DNA of 36,429 nt from RGIG1995 sp045652425. GTDB taxonomy: Bacteria; Bacillota; Clostridia; Oscillospirales; CAG-272. Positions 1 through 7,415 of this stretch are shown one piece after another. A program made the translations under genes and the position numbers. The stretch covers positions 1 through 36,429 of the forward strand of contig JAZRUG010000037.1 in the NCBI GenBank assembly GCA_045652425.1, read 5' to 3'. The notes beneath the pieces were generated by a model, which ran no database searches, was not told the DNA's origin, and worked only from the letters and a program-made list of their open reading frames with translations. The first letter of the stretch is position 1; every line of letters starts with the position of its first letter.

Positions 1-20
1 CACCACAGCGAAAGCTGATA

Positions 21-136
<116 letters not shown>

Positions 137-174
137 ACAAATATGGCAAATGACATTAAGTTATTTGCCATTAT

Positions 175-250
<76 letters not shown>

Positions 251-251
251 G

Positions 252-284
252 AAAAAAGCACTTGCTTTTGCAAGTGCTTTTTTC
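252..284 (+). terminator. Rho-independent terminator after tRNA-Asn
   Basis: AAAGCACTTG and CAAGTGCTTT form a perfect stem around a short CTTTT loop, with A-runs before and T-runs after. It should end the rRNA/tRNA transcript. The same GCACTTG stem core recurs in the terminators near 2240 and 11970. Confidence 0.9.
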
Positions 285-287
285 AAC

Positions 288-460
288 GAAATTCGCCTGC
301 GGCGAGTGAAATATGGCTTCGCCATGTGAAATAGCTACGCTGTGAAATATTTGCTTCGCAAATGTGAAGAGGCGAATTTCATTTCACATCGAACGAAGTG
401 AGATATTTCACAATTTTCGCAAGAAAATTATTTCACATTCGGCAATGCCGAATATTTCAC
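288..460. repeat. Mirrored array of mini-hairpins with a constant TGTGAAATA spacer
   Basis: An outer inverted repeat GAAATTCGCC (288-297) / GGCGAATTTC (371-380) encloses short hairpins with different stems (GGC-TTC-GCC, GC-TAC-GC, TTTGC-TTC-GCAAA), each followed by TGTGAAATA or a close variant. From about 381 the spacer flips to its complement TATTTCACA, and three more hairpins follow (GAACGAAGTG, ATTTTCGCAAGAAAAT, TTCGGCAATGCCGAA). Stem sequences vary but stay paired while the spacer is constant. There is no ORF. Its function is unknown to me; it resembles small dispersed intergenic repeats of Clostridia. The whole block lies between the tRNA terminator and the promoter of the next gene. Confidence 0.75.
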
Positions 461-488
461 TAAATTCAAGAGTTGCATTTTTGTTTGT

Positions 489-571
489 ATTATTCATTTT
501 TCAATATTCATCATTCATTATTCATTAAATAAAGAACGGATTTTCGAATGAATAATGAATAATGAATAATT
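489..571. repeat. TATTCATT inverted repeat pair
   Basis: Several TATTCAT/ATTCATT units at about 489-526 are mirrored by AATGAATA units at about 547-569, separated by roughly 20 bases including AAAGAACGGATTTTCG. Transcribed, it would form a long AU-rich hairpin. It ends immediately before the promoter of the 624 gene, so it may be an insertion-type repeat or an insulating structure. Confidence 0.6.
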
Positions 572-572
572 A

Positions 573-601
573 TTGCCCATCCAACAATTTTATGATATAA
601 T
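573..601 (+). promoter_or_regulatory. Sigma-A-type promoter for the 624 membrane-protein gene
   Basis: TTGCCC (573-578) and TATAAT (596-601) are separated by 17 bases. Transcription would start near 608, upstream of the AGGTG ribosome binding site and the GTG at 624. This argues against translation starting at the earlier ATG near 573. Confidence 0.6.
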
Positions 602-623
602 ACACCTAAAAGTAGGTGATTTT

Positions 624-941
624 GTGGCAAAAAAAGTTTTTTCTATAATATCTTTTTCTGTTTCTGTTGTTACATTTAGTACTTTGGTGCTATTAACATA
701 TTATATGATAAAAGAGTTTAATTATATAAATAGTTTACCAAGTATAAGTGGTTCTGATTATTTAGGTTTTTTGTTTTATCGAATGTTTTATTGTGTTACT
801 GCTTTACCTGGTATAATATTTTCATCAGTTTGTTTGAAAATTTCTTCAATCAAATCATTAAAAATTATATCAATTGTTTTGTTAGCAATATTTATTTTAG
901 TATTTGTTGTATTTGGTATTGCTTGGCTAAATTTATTATAA
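624..941 (+). CDS. Small hypothetical membrane protein
   Basis: The predicted 105-residue protein has three hydrophobic segments: one near residues 5-28, a weaker one near 52-70, and a strong C-terminal one at about 80-103. It has no recognisable catalytic motif, and I do not recognise the family. I chose GTG 624 because AGGTG lies 5 bases upstream and a TATAAT box sits inside the longer reading frame, which would otherwise begin near 573. Composition is very AT-rich (many Phe, Ile, Leu). It stands alone with its own promoter, so neighbours give no functional clue. It could be a recently acquired or lineage-specific gene. Confidence 0.55.
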   Translation: MAKKVFSIISFSVSVVTFSTLVLLTYYMIKEFNYINSLPSISGSDYLGFLFYRMFYCVTALPGIIFSSVCLKISSIKSLKIISIVLLAIFILVFVVFGIAWLNLL

Positions 942-1080
942 AATCCTTGGTTTTTAACCAGTTTTTTGGGGGACACAAGAGTCTTTTCAGTTATATCCGT
1001 TTTTTACGTATTTTATTACTATGGCGTAGGGCATAACATTATTTTTGCATAACCAACATTATACTAAAATTAACATATTT

Positions 1081-1109
1081 TTGACAAATTATAAAATATG
1101 TGCTATAAT
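1081..1109 (+). promoter_or_regulatory. Consensus promoter for the 1129 gene
   Basis: TTGACA (1081-1086), a 17-base spacer and TATAAT (1104-1109) match the housekeeping sigma consensus exactly. The 5' leader would be only about 10-15 bases and consists mainly of the GAGGTG ribosome binding site. Confidence 0.88.
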
Positions 1110-1128
1110 CTTTTTGAGGTGAAGATAT

Positions 1129-2178
1129 ATGTTAAATCCGGAGAAATATAATATACAAATTGAAAAACTTAAAAAGTCATTAGAATCTATTACGAAGAAA
1201 AAAGACGAACAAGCGAAAATAATAAAAAAGGCGAAGAAGGATAACAAAAAATGTTTGTTTTCGCTTTTATTTATTATTGCATTGTTTGGTTTTATTGCCC
1301 TTGCAATTTTTTACGTCCCGGTAAGAGATTATTGTTTAGAGATATTAAGAATTGATTTGAATAACATTTCTACTACTTGGGATATTGTTAAATTCTTTGT
1401 TGTATTAGTTGCAGTAATTATTTTAGAATTGATAGCCGTTGGTATTGCTGCCGGCGGAGATGCAGTAACAGAGGTTATACATATTAGTTTGATGTTTGCC
1501 GGCACGCTTTTTTTGCCCTCGGGAATTTATATGATTTTTGATGCTATAGCTGACAATAATAGAAGAAAAAAAGATGCAAAAAAACTGATTAAAGATATTA
1601 AGAAACAAATAAAAAAGATAGAAGATAATCTTAACTCAATTTTGAAGGAAAAAGAAGAGGAAACAAAAAAACTAACAGAAACCAATGTAATGTATGAACG
1701 CGGAATTTCTGAAAATAATATGCAATTAGTTCAGCAGGCAGCAGATTTAGGAAATCCCCAAGCTATGTTGGCAGAGGGAAAACGTTTGTATGAGCAGGCA
1801 AAACAGACGGAACAGCCTGATAAAACATTGTTAGAAAAATCTGCAAAATACGGTAATTCGAATGCGATTTTTGATATAGCAGAGATGTTGTTAGATGAAG
1901 CGACGTTCGGCTTATTGACCAAGACTGAAAAAAGTGATTTGCTAAAAAAAGTAGATAGCTATGTGCTTGATGCTGATTTCACAAATCATCCTGACGGAAG
2001 AATATTGCAAATTTCAAGACAAGTTTATAATACCAAAGAGAAAGATTCTTATAAACTCTTGGAAGATGTCAGAAAACTGAAGAATGAAAAACAACTTTCA
2101 GGCAAATACGAGGAATTTGCTGATATACTTATAAAACAACTTGTAACGGAAATCGACCGTATCGAGCGATTTAAATAA
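1129..2178 (+). CDS. Membrane protein with N-terminal coiled coil and Sel1-like C-terminal region
   Basis: The 349-residue protein starts at ATG 1129, 7 bases after GAGGTG. Visible layout: a Lys/Glu-rich coiled coil at residues 5-40, hydrophobic segments at about 42-65, 85-110 and 115-138, a second charged coiled coil at 145-185, then a helical region. In that region AADLGNPQAMLAEG and KYGNSNAIFDIAEM resemble Sel1/TPR-like repeats (Gly-Asn-x-x-Ala spacing). Sel1 repeats usually mediate protein-protein contacts, so a membrane-anchored scaffold is plausible. No enzyme motif is visible. It is monocistronic, with a consensus promoter before it and a terminator after it. The family is not recognised. 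Confidence 0.75.
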   Translation: MLNPEKYNIQIEKLKKSLESITKKKDEQAKIIKKAKKDNKKCLFSLLFIIALFGFIALAIFYVPVRDYCLEILRIDLNNISTTWDIVKFFVVLVAVIILELIAVGIAAGGDAVTEVIHISLMFAGTLFLPSGIYMIFDAIADNNRRKKDAKKLIKDIKKQIKKIEDNLNSILKEKEEETKKLTETNVMYERGISENNMQLVQQAADLGNPQAMLAEGKRLYEQAKQTEQPDKTLLEKSAKYGNSNAIFDIAEMLLDEATFGLLTKTEKSDLLKKVDSYVLDADFTNHPDGRILQISRQVYNTKEKDSYKLLEDVRKLKNEKQLSGKYEEFADILIKQLVTEIDRIERFK

Positions 2179-2236
2179 GACTAATGTTTATGGAACCTTT
2201 TTAGGTTAATAATTTAATTTAGCGCATTTTTAATTT

Positions 2237-2287
2237 AGCCCTCAAAAGCACTTGTTTAGGATAAGACCGAAGCGAGTGCTTTTTTGT
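2237..2287 (+). terminator. Terminator after the 1129 gene
   Basis: AAAAGCACTTG and CGAGTGCTTTTTT form an imperfect stem with one G-T pair around an 18-base loop, followed by a T-run. The rest of the 432-base gap (2179-2610) holds only this terminator and the promoter at 2434. Confidence 0.7.
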
Positions 2288-2433
2288 ATTAACATTTAAT
2301 TATTTGGGAGTTTGTGTGCAGTGCCTATCGGGAAAAACAAATTTTAGGCAAAAAAGCCTTGCTCAAGCGTCAAAATATTCGTTAATACCTAAATTAAACA
2401 AAATTGGACTATGCTTTTTGTGCAGTTTTGGGG

Positions 2434-2462
2434 TTGACAAATAATCAGTATACAATTATACT
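2434..2462 (+). promoter_or_regulatory. Promoter of the acyl-CoA operon
   Basis: TTGACA (2434-2439), 17 bases, TATACT (2457-2462). It leaves a leader of about 140 bases before the first gene at 2611. The leader includes an imperfect ATACG...CGTAT dyad near 2497-2525, but no recognised riboswitch. Confidence 0.82.
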
Positions 2463-2610
2463 GGTGGTGTAGTATCGAATAATCTGCCCTTATATCATAC
2501 GTCGATGCGATTTTTGATGCGTATATTTTGAGAAATACTATGAAAAATTCATTCTTTTGTATTAGGAAAAATAAATTATAAATAAAACCACACAGTGAAG
2601 GAGAAATATT

Positions 2611-3465
2611 ATGGAAATTAAAAAAATATGTGTTGTCGGCGGCGGCTTGATGGGACGTCAAATTGCTTTGTGTGCATCTATATACGGCTTTGATGCTACC
2701 GTTTATGATTTGAAGCCCGAGGTTTTGGAGGCTGTTCAAAAATGGGAAGACGAATATTTGGCAGGAAGAATTGCCAAGGGTCGTATGACAGAAGAACAGG
2801 TTGCTGAAATCAGAACAAAATTCCACATTGAATCGTCTTTGGAAAAGGCGGTAGAGGGTGTTGATTGCGTTATTGAAGCTATTATAGAAGTAAAGGAAGT
2901 TAAGGAAAAATTCTTCCGTCAGCTTGACCAGCTTATTGATGAGAATGTAATAGTTTGCACAAATTCCAGCTATATGGTTTCATCATTGTTCAAGGATTGC
3001 TTGAAGAATCCTTCGCGTCTTTGCAATATGCACTTCTATAATCCTGCATTGGTTATGAAGTTTGTTGAAGTAGTTCAAGGTCCTCATACAAGCGAAGAGA
3101 CAGCACGTGCAGCTTACGAGTTCTGTTTGGCGATTGATAAGAAGCCTATTTGGCAAAAGAAGGAGATACCCGGATTTGCAGGCAACTATTTGTTGGCAGG
3201 CTTGACCGAACGTGCAAAATATTTGGTTCAGAACGGTTATTGCACACCTCAAGAGGTTGATACTGCATTGGAATATGGATTCAATCATAAGATGGGTGTT
3301 TTCCGTATGCAAGACTTGACCGGTATCGATCTTTGTTATACGATTTCTAAGAGCAATTACGAAAGAACAGGCGTGAAGCCCGATATGTACGACGTATACG
3401 AACAGATGGTTAAGGAAGGCCGTTTGGGACGCAAGACAGGTCACGGCTTCTACGACTATGAATGA
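2611..3465 (+). CDS. hbd: 3-hydroxybutyryl-CoA / 3-hydroxyacyl-CoA dehydrogenase
   Basis: NAD(P)-dependent interconversion of 3-hydroxyacyl-CoA and 3-oxoacyl-CoA in the cytoplasm. The 284-residue length is typical of the short clostridial Hbd form. The N-terminal Rossmann motif GGGLMG is at residues 10-15. The catalytic region follows as TNSSYM and MHFYNPA, with the active-site His in HFYNP. The C-terminal 3HCDH domain contains PGFAGNYLLAG and ends in GRKTGHGFYDYE. The start is supported by AAGGAG. It is the first gene of a nine-gene operon of thiolases, SDRs and hydratases, so it probably acts on the same CoA esters. The exact chain length cannot be read from sequence. Confidence 0.9.
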   Translation: MEIKKICVVGGGLMGRQIALCASIYGFDATVYDLKPEVLEAVQKWEDEYLAGRIAKGRMTEEQVAEIRTKFHIESSLEKAVEGVDCVIEAIIEVKEVKEKFFRQLDQLIDENVIVCTNSSYMVSSLFKDCLKNPSRLCNMHFYNPALVMKFVEVVQGPHTSEETARAAYEFCLAIDKKPIWQKKEIPGFAGNYLLAGLTERAKYLVQNGYCTPQEVDTALEYGFNHKMGVFRMQDLTGIDLCYTISKSNYERTGVKPDMYDVYEQMVKEGRLGRKTGHGFYDYE

Positions 3466-3519
3466 TTAATAAAATAAATATTTTTAAATTCATACATATT
3501 TTTAAGGAGAAACATAACT

Positions 3520-4728
3520 ATGAGAGAAGTAGTATTTGTTGAAGGCATGAGAACTCCCTTTGGTAAGATGGGCGGTACTCTTAAAGACATTAACGGCTCC
3601 AACTTGGCAGCTATGACTGTAAAGGCTTTGGTAGCCAAGACACAGATTTACGAAAAGGGCGGAAAGGTTGACTCTTTGATGTGCGGTTCAGCTTCAGGCT
3701 GTGGTTACAGCTGGAGTAACGCTCGTTACATCACGATGGCAGCAGGACTTCCTTTTGAAACTTCTGCATCATTTGTAGAAATGCAGTGCGGTTCTGCTAT
3801 CGATTCTATTAACCATGCGGCTTGGAAGATTCTTGCAGGCGCAGCTGACGTTATTATCGCAGGTGGTTTCGAGTCTCACAGTAATAAGTCTGTTAGGTTC
3901 TCAACTACAGTACAGCCTTACAAGGGCATTGGTCCTCAGGCGTTGATTCCTATTATTCACGCAGATCCTAAACAGAGAGCATCTATGATTGAAATTTCCG
4001 ATATTATGGCTGAGAAGTGGGGAATTACCCGTCAGGCATGTGACGAATTTGCATATCGCAGCCAGATGCGTGCAGCAGCTTCCACAGAGAAGGGTTACTT
4101 CACAGAAGAAATCGTACCTATTACAATTCCTGCTACAAAGAAGACTCCCGAAGTTATTTTTGCAACTGACGAACACTTGCGTCCTTCTACAACCATGGAA
4201 GATTTGGCAAAGCTTCGTACGGTTCGCGGAACAGAAACTTCTGTTACAACTGCAGGTAACGCTTCCGGTTTGAATGACGGTGCGGCTTTTGTAATGATGA
4301 TGACAGCAGAAAAGGCAAAGGAACTTGGTTATGAGCCTTACGCTCGTTGGGTTGTTGGCGCTGACTACGGCGTTGAACCTCGTTTGATGGGTATCGGTCC
4401 TGCATATTCCAATATGTTGGCAATTCAGCGTGCAGGTCTTACAGTTGACGATATTGACGTATTTGAATGTAACGAAGCTTTTGCAGCTCAGAACTTGGGC
4501 GTTATCAAAGAAATGGAAATTCAGTCCGGCAAGACTATTAATCAGGATAAATGGAATCCCAACGGTGGTGCTATTTCCTTCGGACATCCTAACGGTGCTT
4601 CAGGCGCTCGTATTGGTATATTCTGTATGAAGGAACTTGCACGTCAGGGTGCACGTTACGGTTTGTTCTCCTCATGTTGTGGCGGTGGACAGGGCGTTAC
4701 CACTTTGATAGAAAACTTGCGTCGTTAA
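3520..4728 (+). CDS. Thiolase (acetyl-CoA C-acyltransferase), first of three
   Basis: Thiolase-fold enzyme condensing two acyl-CoAs or cleaving a 3-oxoacyl-CoA. The 402-residue protein has the full catalytic set: nucleophile Cys90 in EMQCGSA, ECNEAFA, His356 in GHPNGASG, and Cys386 in SCCGGGQG. AAGGAG precedes the ATG. It differs clearly from the two later thiolases (4793 and 7416), which resemble each other more. A terminator-like hairpin follows it, so its level may exceed that of downstream genes. Whether it makes acetoacetyl-CoA or works on longer or branched 3-oxoacyl-CoA cannot be decided by eye. Confidence 0.92.
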   Translation: MREVVFVEGMRTPFGKMGGTLKDINGSNLAAMTVKALVAKTQIYEKGGKVDSLMCGSASGCGYSWSNARYITMAAGLPFETSASFVEMQCGSAIDSINHAAWKILAGAADVIIAGGFESHSNKSVRFSTTVQPYKGIGPQALIPIIHADPKQRASMIEISDIMAEKWGITRQACDEFAYRSQMRAAASTEKGYFTEEIVPITIPATKKTPEVIFATDEHLRPSTTMEDLAKLRTVRGTETSVTTAGNASGLNDGAAFVMMMTAEKAKELGYEPYARWVVGADYGVEPRLMGIGPAYSNMLAIQRAGLTVDDIDVFECNEAFAAQNLGVIKEMEIQSGKTINQDKWNPNGGAISFGHPNGASGARIGIFCMKELARQGARYGLFSSCCGGGQGVTTLIENLRR

Positions 4729-4739
4729 CAAATTCCTAC

Positions 4740-4773
4740 AGCCCGAGACGCATAATACGGCTCGGGCTATTTT
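4740..4773 (+). terminator. Intra-operon hairpin, likely partial terminator
   Basis: AGCCCGAG (4740-4747) pairs perfectly with CTCGGGCT (4761-4768) around a 13-base loop and is followed by ATTTTAG, a weak T-run. It sits in the 64-base gap between the first and second thiolase genes. Without a clear promoter behind it, partial termination or processing is more likely than a true operon end. Confidence 0.6.
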
Positions 4774-4792
4774 AGAGAAAGGATAAAATACT

Positions 4793-5947
4793 ATGAGACA
4801 AGCGGTACTTGTATCTGCAGTTCGTACTCCTGTCGGCAAAAGAGGCGGTGTATTTAAGAACCTCAGCCGTCAGGAATTGGTTACTCCTGTTATTCAGGAG
4901 GCCTTGCGTCGTGCCAATATTGAAGGCAAGGACGTTTATGATGTAATCTGGGGCGCCCATGCCGAGGGAAGAACACCCGGCAGACTTGCTTGGCTGGCAG
5001 CCGGTCAACCGGTTGAAACTGCCGCGTTAAGCATTAATCGTGCGTGCGGTACATCTTTGAGTGGATTAACTCTTGCCGGAGCTTTTATTAAGGGCGGCTT
5101 CGGTGACGTATATATGTGCGGAGGCGTTGAATTTGACTCTCAGCCTGTTTATCTGGTGGGAAGCACTAATCCCTTCAGTGGCGGCGGTGTTAGTATTATG
5201 AAGCGCCCCTCAAGCCCCGAGAAGTTCGGTAATCCCAATATGGTAACTACAGCTGAAAACGTAGCTAAGTATTTTGGTATTACCCGAGAGGAATGCGATG
5301 AATATGCTGCAAGAAGCCAAGCGTTGGCTTTGCAGGGATATGAAGAGGGAATTTATCCCGAACATATTGTACCCATAACCGTTCCTCAGAAGAAAGAAGA
5401 TTCAATTATTGTTGATACTGACGAAATTCTTTGTCCCGGAATAACTATGGAAGAGTTGTCTAACCTTCACGCGGTAGCCGGTGGTGTAGTTACAGACGGT
5501 AACGCATCTCCTTTGAATGACGGTGCGGCTGCAGCAATTATGATGGACGAGGAAAAGGCGCGCAGTCTTGGACTTAAGCCTTTGATGAGATTTGTTGACT
5601 ATGCCGTAACAGGTGTAGATCCTCGCTATATGGGACTCGGTCCCGTTAATGCTATGCGCAAGGTTTTGAAGCGCAACGGAATGACAATTAACGATTTGGA
5701 TTTTATCGAATGTAACGAGGCATTCGCGGCGCAGACCTTGGGGGTTCAGCGTGAGTTGGAGATTCCTATGGAAAAGCTGAATATCAGAGGCGGTGCTATT
5801 GCGTTGGGACATCCCTATACTGCTAGCGGTGTTAATTTGGCGGCTAAGGCGGCAGGCATTTTTGCCCGTAACGACTTTGAGCGTTGTGCTATTACCTTCT
5901 GCTGTGACGGTGGACAGGGTGTTGCCGCTATTTTTGAAAAATGCTAA
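4793..5947 (+). CDS. Thiolase, second of three
   Basis: A 384-residue thiolase-fold protein with Cys85 in NRACGTS, ECNEAFA, His340 in GHPYTASG and Cys370 in FCCDGGQG. The usual CxGGGxG motif reads CCDGGQG, so one conserved glycine of the oxyanion segment is Asp. The N-terminal RTPVGKRGGV is shared with the 7416 protein, indicating duplication within the operon. AAAGGA lies upstream of ATG 4793. Probably catalytic, but the Asp change may alter specificity or rate. The downstream SDR gene begins 17 bases after the stop. Confidence 0.9.
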   Translation: MRQAVLVSAVRTPVGKRGGVFKNLSRQELVTPVIQEALRRANIEGKDVYDVIWGAHAEGRTPGRLAWLAAGQPVETAALSINRACGTSLSGLTLAGAFIKGGFGDVYMCGGVEFDSQPVYLVGSTNPFSGGGVSIMKRPSSPEKFGNPNMVTTAENVAKYFGITREECDEYAARSQALALQGYEEGIYPEHIVPITVPQKKEDSIIVDTDEILCPGITMEELSNLHAVAGGVVTDGNASPLNDGAAAAIMMDEEKARSLGLKPLMRFVDYAVTGVDPRYMGLGPVNAMRKVLKRNGMTINDLDFIECNEAFAAQTLGVQRELEIPMEKLNIRGGAIALGHPYTASGVNLAAKAAGIFARNDFERCAITFCCDGGQGVAAIFEKC

Positions 5948-5964
5948 TGAGGGAGGAAATAAGA

Positions 5965-6627
5965 ATGGCTAAACTTACAGGAAAGATCGCCGTAATTACC
6001 GGCGGTGTACAGCCTCAATCTCTTGCTATAGCAAAGAAATTGGCTTCAGAAGAAGCAAAGGCTGTCATTGTTTTGACAAATAATGCTGCCGAAGATACCG
6101 CAGTGATAAAGGAGCAAGGCGCTGCTTGCTGTGCTTATCAGTGCAACATTGGCAACTTTGAAGACGTAACCCGTTGCTTTAATGCTATTAAGGCAGAGCA
6201 GGGCGATATCGATATTCTTATCAACAACCCCAATGCCGTATGCCGCAAGAGTTTGCTTGAAATGACTCCCGAGGAATGGAGCGAAGTGCTTGCAGTTAAC
6301 GTTCACAGTATGTTTTACTGTTGCAAACAGATTTTTGCTGATATGAAAGCAAGAAGAACAGGAAAGATTATTAACTTCTCCGACAACGAGATGTTGGGTG
6401 TAGCAGGCAATGCTGCTTATGCTATTACCAAGGCATCCGCTATGGGCTTTACCGGTACTTGTGCAAGAGAGTGCGAAAAATATACAATTACAGTAAATTC
6501 TTTGACTCCCAACGGGAACGCTACTCCCGAAGAAGTTGCAGATACCGTAGCACTTTTGGTATCCGAAGAAGGCAGAGCCTTCCATGGACAGCATTTAAAG
6601 GTTACCCACAGTTGGGTAGAGGTCTAA
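5965..6627 (+). CDS. Divergent short-chain dehydrogenase/reductase, possibly non-canonical
   Basis: An SDR-fold protein of 220 residues, shorter than the usual 245-250. The catalytic Asn112, Ser139, Tyr152 and Lys156 (YAITK) are present. The cofactor motif TGxxxGxG reads TGGVQPQSL (residues 12-20), and the NNAG motif reads NNPN (87-90). The substrate-binding loop between the post-catalytic strand and the C-terminal helix is about 20 residues shorter than in the 6646 paralogue. ATG 5965 was chosen because GGGAGGA lies just upstream; an earlier ATG at 5941 overlaps the thiolase stop. It may be a subunit paired with the next SDR, a reductase with altered cofactor binding, or a decaying copy. Confidence 0.75.
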   Translation: MAKLTGKIAVITGGVQPQSLAIAKKLASEEAKAVIVLTNNAAEDTAVIKEQGAACCAYQCNIGNFEDVTRCFNAIKAEQGDIDILINNPNAVCRKSLLEMTPEEWSEVLAVNVHSMFYCCKQIFADMKARRTGKIINFSDNEMLGVAGNAAYAITKASAMGFTGTCARECEKYTITVNSLTPNGNATPEEVADTVALLVSEEGRAFHGQHLKVTHSWVEV

Positions 6628-6645
6628 GGGAAGGAGAATAAGAAT

Positions 6646-7392
6646 ATGAGTAACTTTACTGGAAAATTTGCAGTTGTAACCGGTGCTGCAAAGGGTATAG
6701 GCGCCGGAGCCGTTAAACGTTTCCTTGATGACGGCATTGAAAAGGTAGCTCTTGTTGATATGAATTTGGAAGCGGCTGAAGCTACCGCAAAAGAGCTTGA
6801 TCCTACAGGGACACGTGCTTTTGCTTTTAAGTGCAACGTTGCTAATTATGAAGACGTAGACCGTTGCTTTGATGAAATTAAGGCAAAATTCGGTCGAATT
6901 GACATTTTGGTTAACAGTGCAGGTATAGTTCGCGATAAATCAATTATAAACATGCCTGTTGAGGACTGGGATTTGGTTTTGGCAGTTGACTTGACCAGCT
7001 TGGTTTATTGCTGTAAGAAAGTACTTCCCGATATGATAGAGCAGGATTACGGCAAGATTGTAAATATATCTTCTATGGGATTTGGCGGTGCATTTGGGCA
7101 GAGTAACTATGCTGCTGCTAAATACGGAGTTATAGGTTTAACTCGTGTTATCGCCAAGGAATGCGCTAAGTACAATATTACTGCAAATTCCGTATGTCCC
7201 GCGGCGGTTGATACAGATATGATTAAGACGATTCCGCCCGAAATTTTGAAAGTAAAAATGGCGGCATTCCCCAGAAACCGTGCTTGTAAGGTTGAGGAAT
7301 TGGCTTCCGTTATCGCATTTTTGTCATCTGATGATTCTTCGTTTGTTAACGGCGAGAGAATAATCGTTACAGACGGCAGAATGTGCGTCTGA
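6646..7392 (+). CDS. Short-chain dehydrogenase/reductase (FabG/PhaB-like)
   Basis: A classical 248-residue SDR likely interconverting a 3-oxoacyl-CoA and a 3-hydroxyacyl-CoA. Visible motifs are TGAAKGIG (12-19), NSAG in place of NNAG (90-93), Ser142, and Tyr155/Lys159 in YAAAK. The tetrad Asn is replaced by Asp115 in AVDLTS. AAGGAG is upstream of the ATG, 18 bases after the preceding SDR. It is similar to both the 5965 and 10210 SDRs, so the operon carries a three-copy SDR family. Cofactor preference is not determinable here. Confidence 0.88.
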   Translation: MSNFTGKFAVVTGAAKGIGAGAVKRFLDDGIEKVALVDMNLEAAEATAKELDPTGTRAFAFKCNVANYEDVDRCFDEIKAKFGRIDILVNSAGIVRDKSIINMPVEDWDLVLAVDLTSLVYCCKKVLPDMIEQDYGKIVNISSMGFGGAFGQSNYAAAKYGVIGLTRVIAKECAKYNITANSVCPAAVDTDMIKTIPPEILKVKMAAFPRNRACKVEELASVIAFLSSDDSSFVNGERIIVTDGRMCV

Positions 7393-7415
7393 TCCAATAG
7401 AAAGGAGAAAGCATT

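Noticed and set aside
1..20. 3' end of 23S rRNA
   Set aside because: Twenty bases are too few to recognise the 23S 3' end with confidence; treated as spacer before 5S.
288..460. Possible CRISPR array
   Set aside because: Repeated units are only about 9 bases, spacers are self-complementary hairpins of 7-16 bases, and orientation flips midway. No cas genes are nearby.
3901..4587. Long - strand open frame antisense to the first thiolase
   Set aside because: Cys/Asn-rich composition, no ribosome binding site, no family resemblance, and it lies fully inside a clear thiolase gene. It is a shadow frame.
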